Below are positions 55,507 through 64,000 of a stretch of DNA of 64,000 bases, in pieces (position 1 is the first letter of the stretch; the number at the start of each line of letters is the position of its first letter). The notes below the pieces were generated by a model. That model searched no databases, was not told the origin of the DNA, and was given only the letters and a program-made list of their open reading frames with translations. A program made the position numbers and the translations under genes. Source of the DNA: Astrothelium macrocarpum (taxonomy: Eukaryota; Ascomycota; Dothideomycetes; Trypetheliales; Trypetheliaceae). The DNA is taken from the NCBI GenBank assembly GCA_021030915.1, contig JAGEMR010000109.1:35794-99793 (forward strand), written 5' to 3'.

Positions 55507-57703
55507 ATGCGCTTCCCTAAGCTTACGCCCCTACAATCGCGATTCGCCGCCTCCATGCTCGCGTCTATTGCTATCCTCGTCATCTATTACGTCCTTTCGA
55601 ATCCACATTTTGCCTACGCCGCTGAGCTCGATTCAATTCAGACCCGAGACCACAACCACCACCGGTTACAAGAGAATCTCGTCCTTGAAGAAGAAACTCT
55701 ATGGGTGGATCCGGGAGAAGAGACAGGGTTTGGTGCATTTTATGACGAAGAAATAGGAGTTCGGTTGGAAAAGAGACAAGGTACATCGGACAATGGTATA
55801 GTGCTTGAAAATAATGTGCCATCGACCGACACTATCAACGCCAGTAATCCTTCGAACCAGTACCGTTTCCGGAATTCCACAGTATTTGGTCCATCAGGAC
55901 CGAAGGGATCTGGTTTCCCAACGCCAATGTTCAATACTACTGGTAACCTGGTCAGTAATAGCAGCGGCTTGGCCCAAGTTGCATCACCACTCAATCCAGA
56001 GTGGCTGAGCCAATCAACGGATCCCAGCTCGCGAACAGTCTATATCTCGATGACTACATGTATCCAACCTTCATCCAATAATGGTTCTCCTCCACCTCAG
56101 CTCACGCTTTATGTTTCTGATGAGCCTGATCCGAGTCCAGAGAATAGCACACTCGTAACCCTTACGGAAGGATGGGCAATTGTCAATTTCACTGGCCATG
56201 GGGATATCTACATGGTCGTTGCCCCAAACAACACAGAATCGCTTTCGAGCGGTTGGCAATACCAATACCAATTGGCTGCCTCAATTGACGCTTATTACCA
56301 TTCTTATAATGAGAGTCAATCCCTGTTACTTCTCGATACTGATGGTGATTCTGCCCTCTTCGTTTCGAATAACTTTACGAGTCAAGGCCCGGGCAATGCA
56401 TCTTATAACAACTGGATGACATCGACACCTCCCCTCACCCTTTTTGCTCACCCCATCAATAACGCCTCCATTCAAGGAATTCAGTATTCATACTGTGGCC
56501 TCCAAAATTACGCTCAGATACAACCAAATGTCACCAATTCAAGCATAACGGACATGGCCGTAGGATTATGGGACAGTGGTCTTGCACCTAAGCAGCTATT
56601 CTACTTGAATGGAAGCCTAACCAAGGGTCAAACGTACACGGGAATCATGGCCATGACCGGCAACTCCACAAATTCAGGCCCTGGCGTTATAAATGGCGGA
56701 GGTCAGGTATGGCAAAGTGTGACCTTCACCACCAAATCTGGTACGTCTCCTCACATTCCCCAGCTCCCCTCCCCATCTCACTAACCTTCCCCCAGACGGC
56801 AACTGCCAACTCCTCTTCAACCTAACTACCTGCCCCACCCTCGCCCACGCCGTCCCCTCCTCCCCCCAATACCTCTCCAACTTCACCGGCCTTCAAACCC
56901 TCTACGACTCCGCCGCCGCCGCGCTCCTCCAAAACTTCACCTACTCCCTCCAACAAATCCCCTGCAACACCACCCAAACCTCGCAATACTCGCTCGCGCG
57001 CACCTGCGACGACTGCGCCCGCGCCTACCAAAACTGGCTGTGCGCCGTCACCATCCCGCGCTGCACCGACTGGTCCTCCACCGCACCCCACCTCCAACAG
57101 CGCAACATCAACCCGGCCGCCCAGCTCGTCGCGCCCATCATCGCATCCGCCTCGCTCTCGCTCGCCGCCAACGCCACCCTCCCCTCCTCCATCCTGTCGA
57201 CCCCGACCTACCAACCCATGCCGTCGGCGCCCTTCGCCTTCCCGTACGCGGACCAGGCGCTCGCGGACGCCCTGTCGTCGAACGCCAGCCGCAACCCCCT
57301 CGCGGGCTGCGGCGACGCGCTCAACGCCTCGCTGCCCCTCCCCTCACCCCTAGACGCGAACGGGTACCCGCAGAGCTGCGGCATCGATCGCGGCATTGCG
57401 CCGGGGCCGTACAAGGAGGTGCTGCCGTGCCAGGACTACTGCTACGAGCTGGTGCGCTCGTGTCCCGCGAGTCTCGGGTTTGCGTGTCCCGGGAGGGGGA
57501 GGGGCCTGGAGCTCAGTTATGGCGTGTTGGCGCCCGGTGGGAATGCGACGGATGCGCAGGGGAATCTGATGTGTAGTTTTGATGGGGCCGTGGTGGCGGG
57601 CGTGTTGGGGCCGATGAGTGGTGGGGGGAGGGTGGGGGTTGTGCTGGGGTGGGTGGTGGTGTTGGGGGTTGTGAGTGTGGGAGGGCCGATGGGCTTGTGG
57701 TGA
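55507..57703 (+). CDS. MID1: Mid1, stretch-activated calcium channel component
   Basis: Exons 55507-56740 and 56796-57703 total 2142 nt, 713 aa. A signal-anchor-like start (LQSRFAASMLASIAILVIYY) precedes a large extracellular domain with more than a dozen N-glycosylation sequons. The C-terminal half is Cys-rich (CDDCARAYQNWLCAVTIPRC, GYPQSCGID, PCQDYCYELVRSCP) and ends in a hydrophobic tail. This is the Mid1/Cch1-partner layout. Mid1 takes part in calcium entry during mating, wall stress and hyphal growth. The second exon is far more GC-rich than the first: C-ending codons to about 57460, then G- and T-ending codons to the stop. Confidence 0.94.
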
Positions 57704-58924
57704 TTGGTCGTGGCTGGGGTGGAAGGGTTCGTGATGGGGGTTCTTGATATGGAGTGTTACAATGGCGGTGGTATCAGTGGGAAGGTGTTTAGAGTTCAAT
57801 TTGAGTTGGTAATCGCAAGAAAAGGATATGACACGGCCGTTCTTGGTGGACCTGTCTTGGGTGTTTACGCTACATTGGGCATATTTTCTCATTGGACGGA
57901 GCTAATTTGGGGATGTGAATTACGACGCAATTGTATAGATAGATTGATGAAGTCTTGATCTTTCAATCTTGCATCTTTGGCTTCCTGCCGGACTTTTGGT
58001 GGGTTTCTACTATGCAGGGGCAAGATATTGCTACTGAGCTTGCAGAAGCCCTTCGTTGTGCTCAAACTTGCTTCAATTATGTTTTACGAGACGCAGTTTT
58101 GTGTACCAATATGTCTCATGTCGCATGTATTGTCAAACAACAACCAAAGGCATATTCTCCTTGCTAAATAAGTTCATATTGAAGAATAGTGCCCTAGATA
58201 CTTGAAGACGAAGATACAATAGTGCAGGGTGTGAGAAATGAGGCTAATTACAAAGCATATTCATCGACTTCATGCGTCGGCAATTCATGTAGCATCAGAA
58301 GGACATGACGACCATGTGTTGGATTTTTTTGGAGTGATTGGTTTCGTTCAAAAAAGGGGGTATTTTTCGGTCTATTTCAATTTTGTGGGGCTTTTAGCCT
58401 CAAATCATAAACAATGAAGAATCTAAAGTGTGAGATGCTGATGTAGCTGTGTGAGTGCGGAACCCTAAAGGCGTTCAGAACCGCTGATCAGGGTGTTGTG
58501 AATCATAAAACCGTAGAATGCGTGAAAAGGATAACGGCATAAAGTGATAGGAAATTTGGCATAGTGGTACACGATCAGAGGACGTGCAAGATTTGTTGGG
58601 GAGAGACTCAAAAAGAGATTTGGACGCTAGAACGCTCCGCTCATGCATGTATATAAAAAGAGATTGCCACACATATCGTGGAAACCGTTGATGCTAAATG
58701 GACAAATTTCTCCACCTGGCATTTCATAAATTCCAATTCGAATCTCGGGCCTTTTTCCGGTAAGGCCATAACCGTATCGGCGTTCGAACATCATCCTTTA
58801 TAGTCCCAAAAAGAGATAGGATAGAAAAGTAACGAGCAGAGGACCTGTGATTACCGCATATGAACCGCAATCACAGCAAGTGCAATCTAGCCTCTCCATT
58901 AGCATCCCCATCTTTAAACCCCCA
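57704..58924. other. Intergenic between convergent MID1 and Ser-rich gene
   Basis: 1.22 kb with no gene I can support, AT-rich between 57740 and 58860. Presumed 3' regions on both sides. Confidence 0.5.
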
Positions 58925-61333
58925 TCAACGACACATGATACTCACAATCACAGCAACAACCACCACCCCCACCACGCTCATCACGCGATTCGCGCCCCTC
59001 CACCACCTCGCCTTCTGCCATTTCCGCTCCTCCAGACTCCCTACTTCCTCCTCGATCGCCGCCTCCACCTCCAACTGACTCTGCCTCCTCAGCCCGCGCT
59101 GCTCCTCCATCTCCCTCGCCTGCACATCGCGCTCCGGCAACGGCAACACCGCCGCCACCCACCACGCAAACGGCAGCAGAAACCCCGCGGCAAACAGCAC
59201 GACCTGTCTTCCCTCGGGCCCCCACACCCATCCGCACCCGGCGCCGACCTCCTCGAGGCTCGGGGCGCGCCACACGCTCAGCCGGTACGTGCTGTTGTGC
59301 GCGGTGGTGCGGCCGGAGCGCGCGGTGACGGTGCTGCGGCGGTCGTGGCGGAGGTGCGGCGAGAAGGGGACGGAGAGGCGGTGGGGTTCCGGGGGCGCGC
59401 GAAGGCCGGAGAGGCGATCGCGGTTGGCGGGCGCGGAGGTGATGGCGAGGGAGTCGCGGTGCGGGTTGGAGCCGAGGGCTTCGGAGCGCGAGATTTGCGA
59501 GTGGCGTGGTGGTGGGGGGAGGAGTTTGTCGGTCTTGGAGGCTGGGGTGATGCCGCCGCCGGCGGAGGAGGGGTCGAGATCTGTGGCGGTGCTGACGTCT
59601 TCGGCGGGAGGAGGGTTGGTGGGAGGTTGGATGCGAGGACGTTTGCGGGGTGGGAAGATGCTGGGGGGAAGATTGCTGGCGTCGGGGGAGCCGGACCGGT
59701 TGGTGTCTGCGGTGTTGACGCGGGCGGAGGAGGAAAGAGATGTGGTGCTGGAGTTGGGTAGGCCGGTGATGATGAGGGATGTACGCTCGCCGAGACTGTA
59801 GTAGCGTTTGGCCCAGTCGGGAAGGGTGGCTGCAAAGTAGCTGCCATATGAACTGCGCCTGCTTTGGATGTCACTGAGAGAAGAGTCGGGCCGTATCAGA
59901 GGGTCCGAGAAACGCGCGTGGGAACCGGACCGCTGGACGCGCATGTATGGTGAGGATAGTTCGCCCAGTGTGTCATGATGCTCTTCGTGATCGCGACGTA
60001 CGGGCTGTTTACCAAGGTTGCGATCTAATTCGCCCAATTCCTCTGGTGTGGCGTTGAGCATGAAAGAAGATCCAAAGCTGCCGCGAGTACGCCGCTTTTC
60101 GATGGGTGAGCTGCCTTGAGTGGTTACCCCTGAGCCTTCGGTGAAGGGCACAGACATCCTCTCCGACTCTGACGGTATCGTGGACAATGGTCGAGTCCCC
60201 CATTGTGTTTGCCCAGCAGGTCGCTCACTCATCCGTAAAGAGCGACGCTTCGGGACGGTTATTGGCGGCGGGGTCTCAGCTTCGATACTCGCCCATGAAC
60301 CGGCGGTTGGAGGTGGCTTAACGGTTGGATATTGCACGCGAACTCCACTGTTAAGCGTGGCCTGTAACGCAGCATGCCAAGGCGCTGAGGGATTGGAAAA
60401 GGCACGCAACCTTTCAATAGATGCTTGCGATAGTAGGGTACGAGAGGTAATGGACTCGGCAGATCTTTTGAGAATTGGCCTTGGATGGGGGACGGGTGTA
60501 CTAATCGAGCGCTGTGAACCTCGCGATCTTGCGGTAAGTGGTCGATTGGGGTTCCGTTCGGATAATACGAGCGAGTTCGAGCTTGTGCAAGCGTCGGCGT
60601 TTAGTGGGCCAGATTGGTTCCCTCGATGTTGCTGATGTGCACTTAGGGTGTCGGATGTTGTCGATGAAGCAAGTGAGGTCTCAGAAGCACGAGAAGATAG
60701 TTCGTGGTCAAGTCTGGATATCAAGGAGGGAAGTATCGGCCGTATGTCAGCTGGAATACCAGCTGTGTCATTCCCCTCATTTTCCTCTTGACCACTAACG
60801 TCTAGCCCGGCGGTAGTAAGAGCTGGGAGGGCCGCAGATGGGATTCTGCTTGATGACGGGGAGTAAGAAGAATCCTTGTCCCGCCCAGTGGTATTTTGTG
60901 AGAAAATCGAAGCTCTTGATCCGCTAATGGAAGTCTTAGGGTGCAATGGTGCCGGGAGCAAGGAGTCTATTCGCAGGGAGGAGGCGGGCGGGTTCTCAGG
61001 AGGTGCATCACCTGAAACATGACGATCCCTGTCCTGAGGCACCCGCTTGTGCGACGAACTTGGATTGAGAATCTGGGAGGGCTTTTTCGGAAATGGATTC
61101 TTAGAATAGACAGGCGAATCCGGCTCATCAACCGTTTCTGGATCTTTGACTAAGCGGACAGTAATGGGATGTTCGTTGGTTTCTGACTCGGTTTGGGTAC
61201 GAAGGGGTTTTCGTTTGATCGGGGAACCATGTTGCGAACGCTTCGGAGACTGGGACCTCTGCTTGCTCAAGGACAGAGAAGAGTGCGAGGACATAGGAGA
61301 TATTCGAACGCCGTATTGATACAAATCGTGCAT
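58925..61333 (-). CDS. Large Ser/Pro-rich protein with C-terminal membrane segments
   Basis: An intronless gene of 802 aa; Met at 61333 or the internal Met at 61294 (MSSHSSLSLSKQRS). Most of the chain is low-complexity Ser/Pro/Arg, with many SP and RxxS sites that look like kinase targets. A more conserved core lies around residues 480-530 (RFSDPLIRPDSSLSDIQSRR, SYGSYFAATLPDWAKRYY). Near the C-terminus are a hydrophobic hairpin (VVLFAAGFLLPFAWWVAAVL), a coiled-coil-like charged helix and a final membrane helix (VMSVVGVVVVAVIVSIMC), so it is probably anchored by its C-terminal end facing the cytosol. The family occurs across Pezizomycotina as 'serine-rich protein'; no function known to me. Confidence 0.82.
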   Translation of the reverse strand: MHDLYQYGVRISPMSSHSSLSLSKQRSQSPKRSQHGSPIKRKPLRTQTESETNEHPITVRLVKDPETVDEPDSPVYSKNPFPKKPSQILNPSSSHKRVPQDRDRHVSGDAPPENPPASSLRIDSLLPAPLHPKTSISGSRASIFSQNTTGRDKDSSYSPSSSRIPSAALPALTTAGLDVSGQEENEGNDTAGIPADIRPILPSLISRLDHELSSRASETSLASSTTSDTLSAHQQHRGNQSGPLNADACTSSNSLVLSERNPNRPLTARSRGSQRSISTPVPHPRPILKRSAESITSRTLLSQASIERLRAFSNPSAPWHAALQATLNSGVRVQYPTVKPPPTAGSWASIEAETPPPITVPKRRSLRMSERPAGQTQWGTRPLSTIPSESERMSVPFTEGSGVTTQGSSPIEKRRTRGSFGSSFMLNATPEELGELDRNLGKQPVRRDHEEHHDTLGELSSPYMRVQRSGSHARFSDPLIRPDSSLSDIQSRRSSYGSYFAATLPDWAKRYYSLGERTSLIITGLPNSSTTSLSSSARVNTADTNRSGSPDASNLPPSIFPPRKRPRIQPPTNPPPAEDVSTATDLDPSSAGGGITPASKTDKLLPPPPRHSQISRSEALGSNPHRDSLAITSAPANRDRLSGLRAPPEPHRLSVPFSPHLRHDRRSTVTARSGRTTAHNSTYRLSVWRAPSLEEVGAGCGWVWGPEGRQVVLFAAGFLLPFAWWVAAVLPLPERDVQAREMEEQRGLRRQSQLEVEAAIEEEVGSLEERKWQKARWWRGANRVMSVVGVVVVAVIVSIMCR

Positions 61334-62384
61334 GAGTATAAAACAAAAAAGAGTGACAAGTCATTAAGTATATTATGTATGGACTGGGTCGTGGTATCTC
61401 ATGACAAAGAACGACGAGAGTATGGCAAAAAAAAAACACTTCAGAAAAAAATTATTGAGGATTAAAGAGCGACAAGAAACGAGCGCGGCATGTCGAAAAT
61501 ACGACAGAGGCCAGCAAAAGGACGAGGAGCCGTAGTCTCGGAGCGCAAGAGAAAAGTTAAAAGGGTTGAAAATAATAGGAGTTGGTGGTTCTGTCAGGTG
61601 CAGGCCGCATATGCAGGCGGTCAGCAGTGACGCCTTTCGTTCGTCAACGTCCAGCAAGGAGCGGGCGGAAGTTGGCGTGACCAGTTCTTGGCGGGTTTAG
61701 GCTCAGTGGGGAATAAATTTAGAAGAATCGAGAGGTAGAAGATGAATGGGGATGGGAAAGACATGCAGTGCTGTCAACCAGTCTGCTATTATGTCGCCCA
61801 TCTCCCCAGGCCTGCTGGGTACACAGGTACCTAGAATAGCATGTCGACGATCGAGAGTCATGATTGATAGCCGATACTGGATCTTCAGAAGGCGCCGGAG
61901 ATGAAGATAGGAATTTGGCGCCTCGGAACAATCTTTTTGCCTGATTGGGTTTGGTAATTCATCGATAGATTAAGGAGATTGGCGGTCAGGGACCAGGATA
62001 CGCGTCGCCATGACGGAAACGCGTTTTATACTAAATTCCTCGTCTGTTCGTCAATAGGCCCAGAAGCCTTGATAACCAGGGCCAGCGAACGATGTGTCCA
62101 TCTTTCTGTGCAGCCACTGCGCGTTTGAATCAACCAGGATCCTGATGGCGCCAATTCTGAGCAAGAGCAAGGAGCTGTTGGAGCGAGTGCGGAAGCAGTA
62201 TAGCCAAGAGCCAGGTAAGTCTTTTCTTGATTGGACGTTGGCGGAGCTCGTGCCAAACGCCCCAAACGCGACCCTTACCCCTGTTCCGCAACGTGGACGG
62301 CTGAGAGAGCCTTGAGAGCCGCACTGCTCTCCGTACCGCTTGCTCTGCGGCACTTGTTCCGACCATTCATTTATTTCGTCACTG
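61334..62384. promoter_or_regulatory. Divergent promoter region, Ser-rich gene / RCE1
   Basis: 1.05 kb between divergent starts. A short A-rich run lies at 61426-61452. No gene seen; small open frames here do not look coding. Confidence 0.45.
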
Positions 62385-63685
62385 ATGTCTCCGCCAGTCG
62401 ACAGAGCCCCGGCCATTTCTGCGACCTCTGCTACTGCTCTTTCTGTAAGTATCTAGTATCTTGTATCCTCATAAAAAGTGCTCAGGATCACGTGCTTCAC
62501 AACGTGACTTTCAACTCAAAATAATGTCTCTTAAAAAGAATTGAAAAGATTTAATCAAGAGAAACAAAATCTCATCGTGCCTTTGTAAACATATCTAATC
62601 AGTAAAGGTCATCTTAACAATCTTCTTCGTCCTCCCCTTCTATGCCTCATCCACAACTCGTCCATCCCAAACTCTCACTCGTGATGCACCCTCCGTAATC
62701 AAAGCCCGTCTCCGCGCCCTCGCTTTCTCTTGCTTTCTCAGTGCCTTCATCACCATCTACGTTGCCTCTAGCCTCGGCCATGCAAACATACAGCAAATTC
62801 TCCACCTCCTCGGATGGTGGCCCATTTCCCTCGTCGATATCTCCAAATCACTTCTCCTCGTCATGACCCTCTTTGCAGGCCCGCTATTCGAGACCGGCAT
62901 CGTCGACGGCCGCCTCCGCGACTGGGTCAGCGGTGTCTCGTTCCGCGAAACGCTGAGCACTTGGATTGGCTGGAGAAACTACATCGGCGTACGTCCCTTT
63001 TCAATTTCCTGTACCCCAAACTTGTCTACCCATCTGACAAACCCATCAGGCCCCAATCTTCGAAGAACTCTTCTTCCGCTCCATCCTCACCCCCCTCCAC
63101 CTGCTCGCCCTTCCCCCAAGCTCCACTCCCTCTTCCCTATACACTCTCGTCTTCACGGTCCCCCTCTACTTCGGCATCGCACATCTCCACCATCTCCACG
63201 AATTCCGACTGCGCCACCCAACCGAGCCGCTCGCGCTCGCCTGCGCCCGCTCGCTGCTGCAGTTCGCGTACACGACCGTGTTCGGCTGGATCGCCGAGTT
63301 CATCTTCGTGCGCACCGGCAGTCTGGCGGCATGTGTCGTGGTGCACAGCTTTTGCAATGCAATGGGGCTGCCGAGGCTGTGGGGTCGGGTGGGGAGGGGG
63401 GAGGAAAATGTGCTGGATGAGCTGGGGGAGGTGGCGGGGAGTGGGGATGGTGGGGTCGTGGTGGGGCCCCCGAGTGGGGAGGGGAAGATGAAGAAGGACG
63501 ATGGTGGGGATCAGGGGAGGGAAAGAGAGAGGGCGGGTGGGAAGACTGTCAATCTTCAGAGCGAGAAGGGGTTTGGTGTGGGATGGACTGTGGCGTACTA
63601 CGTGTTACTCGTCGGTGGCGCAGTCGGGTTCTGGAAATTACTATATCCGCTCACGGATAGTGCATTGGCGCTAGGTGAGCTTTGA
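62385..63685 (+). CDS. RCE1: CAAX prenyl protease 2 (Rce1)
   Basis: Exons 62385-62444, 62608-62988 and 63050-63685 total 1077 nt, 358 aa. The start is MSPPVDRAPAISATSATALS. The CPBP active-site blocks are APIFEELFFRSI (paired Glu), YFGIAHLHHLHEF (His) and the later VVHSFCNAMGLPR (His, Asn). Several membrane helices surround them. Rce1 removes the last three residues of farnesylated or geranylgeranylated CAAX proteins (Ras, Rho, a-factor) in the ER membrane. A GTGAGC at 63675 just before the stop could act as a donor and change the last two residues. A charged loop after residue 260 is G-rich at the DNA level and looks unconserved. Confidence 0.93.
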
Positions 63686-64000
63686 GTCACTGGGATATGT
63701 TAGGGAGAACACGTTCTGCCATAGCTCGGCGAAGCAAACGTGGGTAAAACTTATTACTAGGTCGCTATTTACTCATAGCGGTCGGCTACAAAAAAACCAC
63801 GGGGCATGGAGGAAAGCACTCCAGAACCGTTCTATCAAGCGTAATCTGACCGGACTGAAACCTTGAGCGCAAGAAGATTTATCGCCGGGGAATTTGCATT
63901 CAGATGTCTTCTTCCAAGCTTGCATAACGTGGTTTACCACTCAGCCGGTCATATCAGTCAGTCGGTCACTTTCCGCACCAGAAAACCACTTAAACTTTTG
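63686..64000. other. 3' end of the window
   Basis: 315 bases after RCE1. No gene or RNA gene seen; a repeated CAGTCGGTCA-type phrase near 63955 is too short to interpret. Confidence 0.4.

Noticed and set aside
58847..59761. Open frame of about 300 codons on the plus strand
   Set aside because: It is antisense to the 3' end of the Ser-rich membrane protein, in very GC-rich DNA where stops are rare, and its product is low-complexity without any motif.
59278..59874. Pro/Ala/Thr-rich open frame of about 198 codons
   Set aside because: Overlaps the Ser-rich gene out of frame; composition is typical of a GC-rich shadow.
1..64000. Transposable elements, CRISPR arrays, prophage or operon-type structure
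   Set aside because: I looked for terminal repeats, reverse transcriptase or transposase motifs and regularly spaced repeats, and saw none; the DNA is a eukaryotic nuclear locus.

Overview
The window is nuclear DNA of a filamentous ascomycete (Pezizomycotina). The evidence is about 30 protein genes in 64 kb, most split by short introns of about 45-75 nt with GT(A/G)NGT donors, CT(A/G)AC-like branch sites and YAG acceptors; a fungal Zn2Cys6 regulator; a fungal plasma-membrane proton pump; Mid1, a yapsin-like protease; and Cys-rich/Ser-rich membrane proteins typical of moulds. I cannot fix the class or species. I see no transposon, rRNA, convincing tRNA, CRISPR or origin.

Layout. 0-3.4 kb: a LOG-type nucleotide hydrolase and a CLPTM1-family ER protein, divergently transcribed. 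3.9-11.5 kb: an accessory block with a Zn2Cys6 transcription factor, a divergent phytanoyl-CoA-dioxygenase-like oxygenase, an SMP-30/gluconolactonase-like beta-propeller and a Baeyer-Villiger-type flavin monooxygenase. This is a plausible small oxidative or catabolic cluster without a PKS/NRPS backbone gene. 12.7-13.6 kb: EMC7. 14.1-20.0 kb: three tandem paralogues of a Cys-rich, Ser/Thr-rich single-pass membrane protein. 20.5-24.5 kb: the citrate/2-oxoglutarate carrier Yhm2 beside mitochondrial citrate synthase. 25.5-43 kb: mostly housekeeping genes, namely Seb1/Nrd1 (transcription termination), Pma1, an aldo-keto reductase, SF3B2/Cus1, an RS-rich protein, Vps55, proteasome alpha6/Pre5 and a tiny four-exon CENP-W-like histone-fold gene. 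43-64 kb: a coiled-coil protein of unknown function, a Pop8-like RNase P/MRP subunit, Rfc4, a GH47 mannosidase, a yapsin-like aspartic protease, Spt4, PP5, Mid1, a large Ser-rich tail-anchored-like protein and the CAAX protease Rce1.

Splice structures were built by hand from splice consensus, reading phase and family alignment from memory. In most multi-exon genes the exon lengths sum exactly to a multiple of three. Small terminal exons matter: Pma1 and Spt4 recover their conserved C-termini only after splicing of a last intron.

The most unexpected signal is compositional. In many genes on both strands the coding strand is strongly C-rich, with C-ending codons, through the middle. It then switches abruptly, about 200-420 nt before the stop codon, to G-rich sequence with T- or G-ending codons. 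The clearest cases are Pre5, Mid1, Rce1 and the GH47 mannosidase.
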